Of a DNA stretch of 64,000 nt, positions 1-9,263 are shown piece after piece. Made by a program: the position numbers and the translations under genes. Below the pieces are notes generated by a model. It was not told where the DNA came from. It was given only the letters and a program-made list of their open reading frames with translations, and made no database searches. Source of the DNA: Halosimplex rubrum (GTDB lineage: Archaea > Halobacteriota > Halobacteria > Halobacteriales > Haloarculaceae). Positions within the stretch are counted from its first letter, which is position 1. The number at the start of each line of letters is the position of its first letter. The stretch lies in the NCBI RefSeq assembly GCF_013415885.1, contig NZ_CP058910.1, positions 3,348,001 to 3,412,000 on the forward strand. The letters are read 5' to 3'.

Positions 1-1
1 G

Positions 2-157
2 TCGGTCGCGCTCGTCACCGCCGTCGCCCTGCTCGTCGCGGGGCTGGCCGTCCTGCTGGGGACGTTCATGCGCCGCCAGGCGAGCCGGCGAGTCACCGGC
101 GACCTGCGGGCGTTCGAGGAGGCCCGGCCCGACTCGGAGGACACCGGCGAGAACTGA
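2..157 (+). CDS. C-terminal end of a membrane protein (5' end outside window)
   Basis: An open frame enters from the left edge and ends at TGA 155-157, giving the last 51 residues of a protein. The visible part is one hydrophobic Val/Ala/Leu-rich helix followed by a basic RRQASRR stretch and an acidic tail, which suggests a final transmembrane helix with a cytoplasmic tail. It converges on cysteine synthase with a 1-nt gap. The family cannot be named from this fragment. Confidence 0.5.
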   Translation, partial: SVALVTAVALLVAGLAVLLGTFMRRQASRRVTGDLRAFEEARPDSEDTGEN

Positions 158-158
158 C

Positions 159-1064
159 TCAGTCGAACATCCCGGTCGACATGTAGCGCTCGCCGCTGTC
201 CCAGTAGACGGTGACGACGAGCGGGTCCGCCACGCCCTCCTCGACCAGGCGCTCGGCCACGCGCTTCGCGGCGAGGTTCGTCCCGCCGGAGGACTGCCCG
301 ACGAAGATCCCTTCCTCGCGGGCGAGGCGCCGACACTCCGCCTCGGCGGCGTCGAGGTCGACCGTCTCCACGCCGTCGAGCAACTCGCGGTCGAGGTTGT
401 CGCTGACGAACCCCGGCCCCATCCCCTGGAAGTCGTCGTCGCCGGCCTCGCCCGTCGAGAGGACGGCGTTGTCGGCGGGTTCGACGGCGACGACATCCAT
501 CTCGGGGAACGCCTCGCGCAAGCGACGGCCGATGCCGGAGATCGTGCCGCCGGTGCCGACGCCGGCGACGAACGCGTCGATCTCGCGGTCGCCCACCTGG
601 TCGAGGATCTCGGGACCGGTCGACCGGTAGTGCGCCTCGGGGTTGGCGCGGTTGTCGAACTGGCGGAGCTGGACGTACTCCCCTTCAGATTCGAGTTCGT
701 CGGCGCGGTCCTTGGCCGCGGAGATGTCGCCGTCGACGAGTTCGATCTCGGCGCCGTAGGCCCGCATGATCTGGCGCCGCTCGGGCGACTTCGAGGCGGG
801 CATGACCAGCGTCACGTCGTAGCCCTTCGCGGCGCCCACCATGGCCAGCCCGATGCCGGTGTTGCCGCTCGTGGGCTCGACGATGGTGTCGCCCTCGGCG
901 AGGGTACCGTCGCGCTCGGCGGCTTCGACCATCCCCTTCGCCGGTCGGTCCTTGGCCGACCCGCCCGGGTTGAACGATTCGACTTTCGCCGCGAGCGTCG
1001 CCCCCTCCGGGGCGTCGACCTCGACCAGCGGCGACCCGATGGTGTCCAGGATGCTCGAATTCAC
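159..1064 (-). CDS. cysK: Cysteine synthase (PLP-dependent, CysK/CysM family)
   Basis: 301 aa, the usual family length. The enzyme makes cysteine by replacing the activated hydroxyl of O-acetylserine (or O-phosphoserine in some archaea) with sulfide. The PLP lysine is expected at K38 in NPGGSAKDR, the PLP-binding TSGNTG loop is at about 65-70, and a glycine-rich GVGTGGT phosphate-binding loop follows near 165-175. The start is GTG at 1064; a TTAAAT box 25-30 bp upstream supports this exact leaderless start. Which activated serine it uses, O-acetyl or O-phospho, cannot be told here. Confidence 0.9.
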   Translation of the reverse strand: MNSSILDTIGSPLVEVDAPEGATLAAKVESFNPGGSAKDRPAKGMVEAAERDGTLAEGDTIVEPTSGNTGIGLAMVGAAKGYDVTLVMPASKSPERRQIMRAYGAEIELVDGDISAAKDRADELESEGEYVQLRQFDNRANPEAHYRSTGPEILDQVGDREIDAFVAGVGTGGTISGIGRRLREAFPEMDVVAVEPADNAVLSTGEAGDDDFQGMGPGFVSDNLDRELLDGVETVDLDAAEAECRRLAREEGIFVGQSSGGTNLAAKRVAERLVEEGVADPLVVTVYWDSGERYMSTGMFD

Positions 1065-1088
1065 TATCTCGCCGTAGGACGCCCGCGC

Positions 1089-1094
1089 TTAAAT
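1089..1094 (-). promoter_or_regulatory. TATA box of cysteine synthase
   Basis: TTAAAT lies on the minus strand 25-30 bp upstream of the GTG start at 1064, the spacing expected for a haloarchaeal leaderless transcript. It helps choose the GTG as the start. Confidence 0.55.
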
Positions 1095-1286
1095 GGCCCG
1101 TGACAGCGGCAGGGAGTGCGGCAGTCGGTGACGGTGCGAAATGGCGGTAGAGACGGGCCTAAATCGGCGTATTCCGGGGTTTCCTATGCAGGCCGAACGG
1201 ACTTTCGGCTACCGGGTCAACGGCAGAGTGAGCCGTTCGACGGGCGACCGTCGACGGTGACAGCACTGCGGTCTACCAGTTCAACT

Positions 1287-2342
1287 ATGGCTTACAACAA
1301 CCCCAACGACCGACGACAGCGGAGCCAGCACGACCAGCAGCAGTCCGGCGGCCAGCAAGGTCGCTCGACCGGCGGCCAGCACTCGGCCCGCTCCCAGCAG
1401 CGCACCCAACAGGGTCAGTTCACCGGCCAGCAGGGCCAGCAGCAGGGCCACACACAGCAGCACCAGCAGGGTCAGCCCAACCGGCAGAGCCATCGGGGAC
1501 AGCAGCACCGGCAGCAGGCCCAGCAGCAGAACTACCAGCAGCAGGGCCGACAGCAGCGACAGGGCCAACAGCACCAGCAACAGGGCCAGCACCAGCAGCG
1601 ACGGCAAGGCCAGCAGCACCAGCAGCACCCGCAGCAAGGCCAACAGCAGAACTACCGGCAGCAGGGTCAACAGCGGCAAGGCGGCCAGCAGTTCGGCGGC
1701 CAGCAGAGCCGGTCGATGGGTGGCCAGCACTCGGCCCACTCCCAGCAGCGCGACGCCCAGAGCCAGTTCACCGGCCACGGCGGTCAGCAGACTCAGCACC
1801 AGCAGGGCGGACGACAGCAACAGCGCGGGCAGCAGCAGGGCGGGCAACAGCAGTTCGGTGGCCACCAGGGCCGGTCCATCGGCGGCCAGCACTCGGCTCA
1901 CTCCCAGCAACGTGACACCCAGGGCCAGTTCAGCGGTCACGGCGGTCAGCAGCAGGGCCACACACAGCAGCGCCAGCAGAGCCAGCAGTACCGGGGCGGG
2001 CAACAACATCAGCAGGGCGGCCAGCAGTTCGGCGGCCAGCAGAACCGGTCCATCGGCGGCCAGCAGTCGGCTCACTCCCAGCAGCGCGGCTCCCACGGCC
2101 AGTTCACCGGTCACCAGCCCGGCCAGCAGTCGAACCAGCAGCGCCAGTCCGGCCAGCAGTCGAACCAGCAGCGCCAGTTCGGCCAGCAGCGCGGTAGCAG
2201 TCGGAGCGACAGCGACCAGAGCAGCGGCGGCCAGGGCAACACGCAGGGCCTGACGCAGGAGGCGCGCCGACGCGGCGGCGAGCGCTCCGCCCAGGGGCAG
2301 GAACGCAACGAGAGCGGCCAGTTCACCGGCGACAACAGCTAA
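1287..2342 (+). CDS. Glutamine-rich low-complexity protein with five GGQHSA..QFTG repeats
   Basis: 351 aa from ATG 1287; an in-frame upstream start at 1116 would add an unlike, normal-composition leader and is less likely. By hand count about 131 residues (37%) are Gln, with many Gly, Arg, Ser and His. There are only about 11 acidic residues and no Lys, Cys or Trp, opposite to a haloarchaeal acidic proteome. A 19-residue unit, consensus GGQHSAxSQQRxxxGQFTG, recurs at residues 29-47, 145-163, 199-217, 257-275 and 330-348, separated by Q/H/R-rich spacers. No signal peptide or membrane helix is seen. The last unit, after EARRRGGERSAQ, is the least Q-rich and faintly resembles KGG/Con-10-type stress motifs. 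It should be intrinsically disordered; the function is unknown. Copy number may vary by slippage on CAG-rich DNA. Confidence 0.8.
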   Translation: MAYNNPNDRRQRSQHDQQQSGGQQGRSTGGQHSARSQQRTQQGQFTGQQGQQQGHTQQHQQGQPNRQSHRGQQHRQQAQQQNYQQQGRQQRQGQQHQQQGQHQQRRQGQQHQQHPQQGQQQNYRQQGQQRQGGQQFGGQQSRSMGGQHSAHSQQRDAQSQFTGHGGQQTQHQQGGRQQQRGQQQGGQQQFGGHQGRSIGGQHSAHSQQRDTQGQFSGHGGQQQGHTQQRQQSQQYRGGQQHQQGGQQFGGQQNRSIGGQQSAHSQQRGSHGQFTGHQPGQQSNQQRQSGQQSNQQRQFGQQRGSSRSDSDQSSGGQGNTQGLTQEARRRGGERSAQGQERNESGQFTGDNS

Positions 2343-2459
2343 CGACCGTCGCGTCCGAACCGGCCGGAACCGCACCGTCGGGGTGCCCCTTCGCTCACCC
2401 CGTCCACACCGACCCGCGCGGGCGGTACCTTTTCCACCGTCTCGGACGAACGGCGACGC

Positions 2460-2900
2460 GTGTCCGGGGCCGTCACGGAGACCTACGCCGCGGCGCTCCA
2501 GCACGACATCGCCGACCTGTCCGAGGAGGCGACACGGGTCGGCGTCGTCCGCCGGCCGACCGGCTGGTTCGGGGCGCTCGTCGACGAGAACCGGCCCGAA
2601 CTCGGGCCGCCGGAGTCGCTGCTCTCCGAGACGAAAGACCGCCAGGAAGCCCTCCGGCGCCAGGGGCTGTGCGACGAGGAAGCGCACAACGCCGCCTGGG
2701 CGGAGACGGACTTCGAGACGCGCTATCGCGACTACCTCGCGACGGACGAGGCCGCTGGCGACGCGCTCGCCGACCTCGCCGAGCGGGTGCGAGCGGGAGA
2801 ATCCGTCGCGCTCGTCTGTTTCGAGGGTGACTCCAAGCGGTGTCACCGGCGGATCCTCGACGACGTGGTCCGCGAGCGGGCGGCGAGCCCCGCGGAGTGA
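2460..2900 (+). CDS. DUF488 family protein
   Basis: 146 aa from a GTG start; no better ATG lies upstream. The C-terminal half carries the family signature, a hydrophobic strand followed by CFEGDSKRCHRRIL (about residues 120-133), matching the VCxE..xxCHR motif of DUF488. The function of the family is not established; the conserved Cys and His suggest a metal or nucleotide site. It sits between the Q-rich protein and a thioredoxin-like gene on the same strand, with no overlap. Confidence 0.75.
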   Translation: MSGAVTETYAAALQHDIADLSEEATRVGVVRRPTGWFGALVDENRPELGPPESLLSETKDRQEALRRQGLCDEEAHNAAWAETDFETRYRDYLATDEAAGDALADLAERVRAGESVALVCFEGDSKRCHRRILDDVVRERAASPAE

Positions 2901-2984
2901 TACGATCGCGAGCGGAGCGGACGCACGGGAAGCGAGCGTGAACGGAGCGTTGTCGTTAAGCCACCTCGCGCGTAAGGATCTGGT

Positions 2985-3371
2985 ATGTCACTGGAGACCA
3001 TGGACCCGAACCCGGTGTGGACCGAGGAGGCATACGCCGAGACCGTCGACGTGCTCGCGGCGCTGGGCGACGAGGTCACCTACAAGGTCTGGGGGGGCGA
3101 CTGGTGTATCGACTGCCGGTCGCAACTCCCGGATTTCGGCGCGGCGCTCGACGCCGCGGGCGTCCCCGACTACCGGATCGAGGAGTACGCCGTCGAGAAA
3201 GAAGACGACGGCACGAAGGTCGGCCCGAAGGTCGAGGAGTACGACATCGAGTACATCCCGACCGTCGTCGTCGAGCGCGACGGCGAGGAGGTCGCCCGCT
3301 TCGTCGAGGAGGAACCGGTCCCTATCGCCGTCTACCTCGGTCGCGAACTCGAACACCTGGCCTCCAGTTGA
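2985..3371 (+). CDS. Thioredoxin family protein
   Basis: 128 aa with a thioredoxin-fold layout. The redox motif is WCIDC (C41 and C44), with the cis-proline of YIPTVVV at about P92. No signal peptide is seen, so it is probably a cytosolic thiol-disulfide oxidoreductase. The CIDC active site differs from the classic CGPC and is common in archaeal and bacterial thioredoxin-like proteins of unassigned substrate. It converges on the DUF255 gene, which is another thioredoxin-fold protein. Confidence 0.85.
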   Translation: MSLETMDPNPVWTEEAYAETVDVLAALGDEVTYKVWGGDWCIDCRSQLPDFGAALDAAGVPDYRIEEYAVEKEDDGTKVGPKVEEYDIEYIPTVVVERDGEEVARFVEEEPVPIAVYLGRELEHLASS

Positions 3372-3404
3372 GTTTCCGACCTCCCTCGCTCCGTTCCTCC
3401 GCGG

Positions 3405-5690
3405 TCAGTCCTGAAACCAGTCCAGCGCCTCGCTCAGGTCGTGGGTCGGCGGCGAGCAGGTCCGCGACCGGCAGGCGTACACCGTCGGCTCGCCGTCGCG
3501 ACCCGCTCGACTCGCCCAGACGGGCGGTGCGGCGGTCAGTTCGAGCGCGTCGAGCCACGCCGCGAGCGCGTCGTCCGTCGCCGGTCGCGGCGCGAGCAGC
3601 CGCCGCGGGACGTAGGTGTCGGCCAGCGTCTCGCGCCAGGACCGGGGCATCGACTCCGCGGCGAGGGTGAGCTCGTGGGCGCCCGAGCGGTAGGTATCGG
3701 CGGCGAGCGCGAGCGACGGGTGCTGCTGGGGGTTCGACTCGACTCGGCCGCCGTGGGTGGCCAGGACCCCGCTCGCGACCGACTCGAAGCGGTCGTGGTC
3801 GACGAACGGGTCCAGCGATAGCAGGAGTTCGGCCGCCACGCCCGCGCTCGACGGCGTCGACTGGTCGGCCAGTTCCTGCGGACGCGCGACCAGCGACTCG
3901 CCGCTCTGGGGGGTGAAATACAGCGTCTCCTCGGACTCGTCCCAGAACTCCGCCTCGATGGTCCGCGCGAGGTCGACGGCGAACGCGAGGTGCTCGACCT
4001 CGCCGGTCGCCCCGTAGGTGTCGAACGCGCCGCGGGCGAGGAACGCGTAGTCCTCCAGATACCCCCGGATGTCCACGTTTCCGTCCTTGAACCGCCGGGA
4101 GAGACGCCCCGAATCGGCGTCCCACAGGTGTTCGCGGGCGAAGGCGAGCGCGTCGACCGCCGGTTCGGCCCAGGCGTCGTCGTCGACGATGGCGGCCTCG
4201 GCGTACGCCGAGACCATCAGCCCGTTCCAGCCGGCCAGCACCTTCTCGTCGCGGGGCGGACGGGGGCGCGCTTCCCGTGCTTCGAAGACGGCGGCTTTCG
4301 CCGAGTCGAGCAGGCCCTCGGCGTCCTCGGTCGAGAGCTCGTAGTCGTCGGCGAGCGACTCGACGCTCGCGCTGCGAGTGAGGACCGTCGTCCCGTCCTC
4401 GAAGTTTCCGGTCGCGGTGACGCCGTAGCGCTCGCGGAAGATTTCGGCGGCCAGTCCGGTCTGCTCGCCGGGGATCCCGTGTTCGGGCCCGTACTCGGCG
4501 ACCGCGTCGTCGACCCCGTCGGGCGTCCAGACGTAGAAGGCGCCCTCCTCGCGGTCCCCACTCTCGTCTTCGCTCGCGGGTCGCTCCGCTCCCCGCTCGC
4601 CCGTGTCGTGGTCGCTCCCGTCGGTCTGGTCCGCTGCTCGCGGGTCGCTTCGCTCCCCGCTCGCCGTTCCGAGGTCGCTCCCGTCGGTCGCGACCTCGCT
4701 CTCGGCGTCGAGCGTGCTGTAGAAGCCGCCGTCGGGATGGGTGAGCTCGCGCTCGACGAACTCCAGCGTCTCGCGCGCCGTCTCGCGGTAGCGCTCGCGG
4801 CCGGTGAACTGGTAGCCGGTCAGGAAGACGCGGGCGAGTTCGGCGTTGTCGTAGAGCATCTTCTCGAAGTGGGGGACGACCCACTCCCGGTCGGTGGTGT
4901 AGCGGTGAAACCCGCCGCCGACGTGGTCGTAGAGGCCGCCGTCGCCCATCGCGTCGAGCGTCTCCGCGACGACCTCGCGGTAGTCGTCCCGGCCGCCCGC
5001 GCGGTGGGCGCGCATCAGCACGCGCAGGCGGCCCGGCTGGGGGAACTTCTGGCCCTTGCCCCAGCCGCCGAACTCCCGGTCGGCGCCGCGGAGGGCGGCG
5101 CTCGCGGTCGCGTCGAGCACGTCCTCGTCGGGGGCGTCGCCGGGCCCGTCGGGCGTCGACTCCAGATCGTCGGCGATCGCTTCGGTCCACTGGCGGGCGC
5201 GGGACTCCATCTCCTCGCGCTGCTCGGGGTCGGCCCACGACTCGGAGATGTCTTCGAGCAGCTGGCGGAAGCCGGGCGTGCCGCGCTTGGGTTCGGGTGG
5301 GAAGTAGGTGCCGACGTAGAAGGGCTCGCCCTCGGGCGTGAGCCAGGCGTTGAGCGGCCAGCCGCCGCGGCCGCTGACCTGCTGGCAGATGCTCATGTAG
5401 ATGGAGTCGATGTCCGGGCGCTCCTCGCGGTCGACCTTGATCGGGACGAACTGTTCGTTGAGCAGCTCGGCGATCCCCTCGTCCTCGAAGCTCTCCGCCT
5501 CCATGACGTGACACCAGTGGCAGGCGGCGTAGCCGATAGAGAGGAAGATGGGCTTGTCCTGCTCCTCGGCGGCCGCTAGGGCCGCCTCGTCCCAGGGCTG
5601 CCAGTCGACGGGGTTGTCGGCGTGCTGGCGGAGATAGGGGCTCTCCTCCTCGTCGAGGCGGTTGCGGGCGGTGGGGTCGGCGTCGGTCAT
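3405..5690 (-). CDS. DUF255 / YyaL (SPATA20-like) thioredoxin-domain protein
   Basis: 761 aa from ATG 5690; an in-frame start 33 codons upstream adds no conserved sequence. The N-terminal thioredoxin-like domain has the family signature around [14 protein letters not shown] (about 17-30) and the redox motif ACHWCHVM (C57 and C60). The rest resembles the (alpha/alpha)6 six-hairpin glycosidase-like domain of YyaL and mammalian SPATA20. A hydrophilic insertion of about 60 residues rich in Gly, Ser, Asp and Glu, near residues 325-390, looks like a haloarchaeal linker. The biological substrate of the family is unknown. Confidence 0.88.
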   Translation of the reverse strand: MTDADPTARNRLDEEESPYLRQHADNPVDWQPWDEAALAAAEEQDKPIFLSIGYAACHWCHVMEAESFEDEGIAELLNEQFVPIKVDREERPDIDSIYMSICQQVSGRGGWPLNAWLTPEGEPFYVGTYFPPEPKRGTPGFRQLLEDISESWADPEQREEMESRARQWTEAIADDLESTPDGPGDAPDEDVLDATASAALRGADREFGGWGKGQKFPQPGRLRVLMRAHRAGGRDDYREVVAETLDAMGDGGLYDHVGGGFHRYTTDREWVVPHFEKMLYDNAELARVFLTGYQFTGRERYRETARETLEFVERELTHPDGGFYSTLDAESEVATDGSDLGTASGERSDPRAADQTDGSDHDTGERGAERPASEDESGDREEGAFYVWTPDGVDDAVAEYGPEHGIPGEQTGLAAEIFRERYGVTATGNFEDGTTVLTRSASVESLADDYELSTEDAEGLLDSAKAAVFEAREARPRPPRDEKVLAGWNGLMVSAYAEAAIVDDDAWAEPAVDALAFAREHLWDADSGRLSRRFKDGNVDIRGYLEDYAFLARGAFDTYGATGEVEHLAFAVDLARTIEAEFWDESEETLYFTPQSGESLVARPQELADQSTPSSAGVAAELLLSLDPFVDHDRFESVASGVLATHGGRVESNPQQHPSLALAADTYRSGAHELTLAAESMPRSWRETLADTYVPRRLLAPRPATDDALAAWLDALELTAAPPVWASRAGRDGEPTVYACRSRTCSPPTHDLSEALDWFQD

Positions 5691-5785
5691 AGGCGACCGT
5701 ACGCCGTAGACACCGAAAAGCGACCGGGAACGCGACGCGGGCCACGGACGGTAGCGGGCCGACGGCGCCGGTCCCGGACTGGCGC

Positions 5786-7147
5786 TCACTCGATCCAGAC
5801 GGTCTTGCGGTTGACGAACTCCGTCATCCCGGCTTCGGAGAGTTCGCGGCCGTAGCCGGACTGTTTGACGCCGCCGAAGGGGACTCGCGGGTCGGACTTG
5901 GTGAGCTGGTTGACGTAGACGCAGCCGGCGTCGATCCGGCGGGCGACGCGCTCGCCCCGTTCGCGGTCCTCGGTCCAGACGCTCGCGCCGAGCCCGAACT
6001 CGGTGTCGTTGGCCCGCTCGACCGCCGCCGCCTCGCCGTCGACCTCGTAGACCGCCGCGACCGGCCCGAACAGCTCCTCAGTGTCGGCGGGACACCCCGC
6101 CGGCACGTCCGTCAGGACCGTCGGCGGGTAGTAGGCCCCCTCGCGCTCGATGGGGTCGCCCCCGGTGACGACCGTCGCGCCCGCCTCGACGCTGGCCTCG
6201 ACCTGCTCGTGGAGGGCTTCGAGGAGGTCCTGTCGGGCCTGCGGGCCGACCTCGGTGTCCTCGTCCATCGGGTCGCCGACGGCGAGCGACTCGACCTCGT
6301 CGACGAAGGCGTCGAGGAAGTCGTCGTAGACGGCGGTGTGGACGACGAAGCGCTTGGCGGCGATGCAGGACTGGCCGCCGTTGAGGTTGCGCGCCCACGC
6401 GCCGGTCTCGGCGGCGTCGGCGAGGTCGGCGTCGTCGAGGACGACGAACGGGTCGCTCCCGCCGAGTTCCAGCACCGTCTTCTTCAGCTGGTCGCCGGCC
6501 GCCGAGGCGACGGCGCGACCCGCCGGACCGCTCCCCGTCAACGTGGCAGCGCGGACGCGGTCGTCGGCGACGATGTCGTCGACCAGATCGGAGGGCGCGA
6601 GCAGCGACTGGAAGACGCCCTCGGGGTAGCCCGCCTGTCGGAGCACGTCCTCGATGGCCTCGGCGCAGCCGGGGACGTTCGAGGCGTGTTTCAACACGCC
6701 GACGTTCCCGGCGGTGAGATACGGCGCGAGGAAGCGGAACACCTGCCAGAACGGGAAGTTCCACGGCATCACCGCCAGCACGACCCCCAGCGGCTCGTGG
6801 ACGGTCTTGACCGCGGTCCCCGGAGGGCTCGGGTGGTGGTCGGCTTCGAGGTACGCGTGGGCGTGTTCGGCGTAGTGGTCGCAGACCCACGCGCACTTCT
6901 CGACCTCCGACTCGGCCTGGGCGACCGGCTTGCCCATCTCCCGGGTCATCAGCTCGGCGTACTCGCGTTTGCCGTCGCGGAGCACCTCGGCGGCCGCCTC
7001 GATCAGCTCCTCGCGCTCGGCCAACGGTCGCTCGCGCCACGCCCCGAAGGCCGCGTGGGCGTCCGCCAGCGTCCGTTCGACGGCCTCGTCTCCGGCCTCC
7101 TCGTACGTGTCGATGCGCTCGCCGGTGGCGGGGTTGACGACCTCCAT
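5786..7147 (-). CDS. NAD(P)-dependent aldehyde dehydrogenase, succinate-semialdehyde type
   Basis: 453 aa from ATG 7147. All class hallmarks are present: MPWNFPF (N130), the coenzyme-loop [10 protein letters not shown] (about 204-213), the general base E227 in LELGGSDPF, and nucleophile C261 in [10 protein letters not shown]. The overall pattern, including the short N terminus, resembles GabD/YneI-like succinate-semialdehyde dehydrogenases, but substrate cannot be assigned from sequence alone. A TATA-like element 28-35 bp upstream supports this start over the longer frame beginning at 7252. It is divergent from purD. Confidence 0.85.
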   Translation of the reverse strand: MEVVNPATGERIDTYEEAGDEAVERTLADAHAAFGAWRERPLAEREELIEAAAEVLRDGKREYAELMTREMGKPVAQAESEVEKCAWVCDHYAEHAHAYLEADHHPSPPGTAVKTVHEPLGVVLAVMPWNFPFWQVFRFLAPYLTAGNVGVLKHASNVPGCAEAIEDVLRQAGYPEGVFQSLLAPSDLVDDIVADDRVRAATLTGSGPAGRAVASAAGDQLKKTVLELGGSDPFVVLDDADLADAAETGAWARNLNGGQSCIAAKRFVVHTAVYDDFLDAFVDEVESLAVGDPMDEDTEVGPQARQDLLEALHEQVEASVEAGATVVTGGDPIEREGAYYPPTVLTDVPAGCPADTEELFGPVAAVYEVDGEAAAVERANDTEFGLGASVWTEDRERGERVARRIDAGCVYVNQLTKSDPRVPFGGVKQSGYGRELSEAGMTEFVNRKTVWIE

Positions 7148-7174
7148 CGCTGGTCGCACATCGACCGCGACGCA

Positions 7175-7182
7175 CTTATTTT
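7175..7182 (-). promoter_or_regulatory. TATA-like box of the aldehyde dehydrogenase
   Basis: AAAATAAG on the minus strand is 28-35 bp upstream of ATG 7147, fitting a leaderless or near-leaderless transcript. Confidence 0.45.
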
Positions 7183-7241
7183 GGCCCCCCGGTTCGGCCG
7201 CGTCCGCCCCGCTCGCGCGGACCGTATCGCTCGAAAGGCAA

Positions 7242-7272
7242 CCTTTAGGCATCCACCGCGCCGGATATCCGG
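7242..7272 (+). promoter_or_regulatory. purD promoter with a perfect 12-bp palindrome
   Basis: A weak TATA-like CCTTTAGG (7242-7249) lies about 28 bp before the purD ATG at 7275. The perfect palindrome CCGGATATCCGG (7261-7272) sits between it and the start codon, where a bound repressor would cover the transcription start. Direct operator function is inference. Confidence 0.4.
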
Positions 7273-7274
7273 AT

Positions 7275-8588
7275 ATGACAGAGACAGTCCTGCTGGTGGG
7301 CGGCGGCGGTCGGGAGCACGCGGTCGCCCGCGCGCTCGGCGACTCGGACGCGGACCTCTACGCCTGCGCGGGCAACCGCAACCCGGGCATCGCCCGGCTC
7401 GCCGACGGCTTCGAATCGCTGGACACCACGAACCCCTCGGCGGTCACCGCCTACGCCCGCGAGGTTGACGCCACGCTCGCGGTCGTCGGCCCCGAGGCGC
7501 CGCTGGCCGCGGGCGTCGCCGACGCGCTGGACGACGCGGGCGTCTACGCTTTCGGCCCGCGGGAGGCCGAGGCCCGCATCGAGACGGACAAGGCCTTCCA
7601 GCGCCGCTTCATGGAGCGCCACGACATCCCCGGCTGCCCGGTCTTCGAGACCTTCGAGGACATGGACGCCGCCTGCGACTTTATCGACGAGTTCGACGGC
7701 GACCTCGCCGTCAAGCCCGCCGGCCTCACCGGCGGGAAGGGCGTCAGGGTCACCGGCGACCAGATCACCAAGGCGGAGGCCAAGGAGTACGTCCGCGACT
7801 CCTCCTACGAACGGATCGTCCTCGAAGAGCGGCTGGTCGGCGAGGAGTTCACCGTCCAGGCGCTCGTCGCCAACGGCGAGGTGCGCGTGACGCCGGCCGT
7901 CCAGGACCACAAGCGCGCTTACGAGGGCGACGAGGGGCCCAACACCGGCGGGATGGGCAGCTACTCCGATTCGACCCTCGAACTCCCGTTCATGGACGAG
8001 GACGACTACATGGAGGCCGTCGACGTGCTGGAGGCGGTCGTCGACGCGCTGGACGGCTACAAGGGCGTCCTCTACGGCCAGTTCATGCTCACCGCGGAGG
8101 GCATCAAGGTCGTCGAGTTCAACGCCCGCTTCGGCGACCCCGAGGCGATGAACACGCTTCCCGTCCTGAACACGGACTTCCTCGACGTGCTGACGGCAGC
8201 GCGCGACGGCGACGCGCTCCCCCAGCTATCGTTCGCCCCGCGGGCGACCGTCTGCAAGTACGCCGTCCCCGACGGGTACCCGACCGACCCCGACAGCGGT
8301 GCCCGTGTCACCGTCGACGAGGAGAGCGCCGCCGCCGCGGCCGAAGGGACCGACGGCGAGGCGCTGCTGTACTACGCTTCGGTCGACGAGCGCGACGACG
8401 GCATCTACACGACCACCTCGCGGTCGTTCGCGGTCGTCGGACTCGCGGACACGATCGAGGCCGCCGAAGCGATCGCCGAGGACGCGCTCGCGGCCGCCGG
8501 CGACGGCGTCCGCATCCGCCACGACATCGGCAAGCCCGACCTCGTTCAGCAGCGGGTCGACCACGTCGCCGAACTCCGCGGCGAGTGA
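7275..8588 (+). CDS. purD: Phosphoribosylamine--glycine ligase (GAR synthetase)
   Basis: 437 aa, full family length. It catalyses ATP-dependent joining of phosphoribosylamine and glycine in purine synthesis. The N-terminal domain starts with LLVGGGGREHA; the ATP-grasp domain includes KPAGLTGGKGV, GPNTGGMG and the metal-binding VEFNARFGDPE. The C-terminal barrel (from about YAVPDGYP) is intact. ATG 7275 is chosen because the longer frame upstream overlaps the divergent promoter and adds no family sequence. No other pur gene is adjacent. Confidence 0.95.
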   Translation: MTETVLLVGGGGREHAVARALGDSDADLYACAGNRNPGIARLADGFESLDTTNPSAVTAYAREVDATLAVVGPEAPLAAGVADALDDAGVYAFGPREAEARIETDKAFQRRFMERHDIPGCPVFETFEDMDAACDFIDEFDGDLAVKPAGLTGGKGVRVTGDQITKAEAKEYVRDSSYERIVLEERLVGEEFTVQALVANGEVRVTPAVQDHKRAYEGDEGPNTGGMGSYSDSTLELPFMDEDDYMEAVDVLEAVVDALDGYKGVLYGQFMLTAEGIKVVEFNARFGDPEAMNTLPVLNTDFLDVLTAARDGDALPQLSFAPRATVCKYAVPDGYPTDPDSGARVTVDEESAAAAAEGTDGEALLYYASVDERDDGIYTTTSRSFAVVGLADTIEAAEAIAEDALAAAGDGVRIRHDIGKPDLVQQRVDHVAELRGE

Positions 8589-8618
8589 CGCCGGCAAGAA
8601 AACAGGCTCGAACGGCCG

Positions 8619-9125
8619 TTACTCGACGGATATGCCGCCTTTCATTCCGGTCCCCTGGTGCGGACCGCAGTAGTACGTGTAGACGCCGGTCGTCTCCAGC
8701 GTGACCGAGTACGTCTCGCCCTGGTCGACCGTATCCATCTCGCCGCCCTCCGTGCCGTCGAGAGAACCGCCGTCGGGCTGGCTCTCGGGCTTGACGTTGT
8801 GCGTGGGGGATTCGAACTCGAAGTTCACCGTCGTCCCCGAGTCGACGCGGAGGTGGACGGGATCGTACACGAAATTGCCGTCCGGCCCGACTGCGACCGT
8901 GACCTCGCTCTCTCCCCGTGCGTCCTGACTGGTGTCGCCCTGCGCGTCGTCGAGGTACGAGGGCCAGGAGGGCGTCCCCTCGCTGGCACCGTCACCGCCG
9001 TCACCGCCGTCACCGCCATCGCCTCCGTCGCCACTCGTCTCCGTCGAACACCCTGCGAAGGCGCCTACGGTCGCCATCGCTCCGATACCACCGAGCAGCC
9101 GTCGACGTCGGATTCCGTCGGTCAT
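8619..9125 (-). CDS. Halocyanin-like blue copper lipoprotein
   Basis: 168 aa. The N terminus has a twin-arginine run (RRRRLLGG) and a lipobox ending at C26 (GAFAGC), so the protein is probably exported by Tat and lipid-anchored outside the membrane. A Gly/Asp linker of repeated GGD units follows. The cupredoxin domain (about 75-168) has the expected type-1 copper ligands: H109, C153, H156 and M161 in YYCGPHQGTGM. It is likely a small electron carrier. An in-frame start at 9170 would bury the Tat signal and is less likely. The copper ATPase gene lies just upstream on the same strand. Confidence 0.85.
   Translation of the reverse strand: MTDGIRRRRLLGGIGAMATVGAFAGCSTETSGDGGDGGDGGDGGDGASEGTPSWPSYLDDAQGDTSQDARGESEVTVAVGPDGNFVYDPVHLRVDSGTTVNFEFESPTHNVKPESQPDGGSLDGTEGGEMDTVDQGETYSVTLETTGVYTYYCGPHQGTGMKGGISVE
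8991..9017. repeat. Tandem 9-bp repeat encoding the GGD linker
   Basis: Three perfect copies of GTCACCGCC, followed by degenerate copies, encode the Gly-Gly-Asp linker of the halocyanin-like protein. The unit is a multiple of three, so copy-number change keeps frame. Confidence 0.7.
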
Positions 9126-9263
9126 GTCGCAACTGGATACTCGGGGCGCCAGCGAAAAGAGGGTTCGCAATACAGACCGTGATAGACCGGATCGGCCGGA
9201 CGAAAGCCGGCAGATCGCCCGGTTCGGGGCGAACGTATTCGGCGGCCGAACGACCTGCCCGGC

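Noticed and set aside
1281-2846. 521-codon minus-strand ORF rich in Leu/Ala/Val opposite the Q-rich gene
   Set aside because: It is the antisense of CAG/CAA-rich coding DNA; composition follows from the other strand, and there is no start context or family match.
3322-5745. 807-codon minus-strand ORF in another frame of the DUF255 gene
   Set aside because: Arg/Pro/Gly-rich and out of frame with the clear DUF255 protein.
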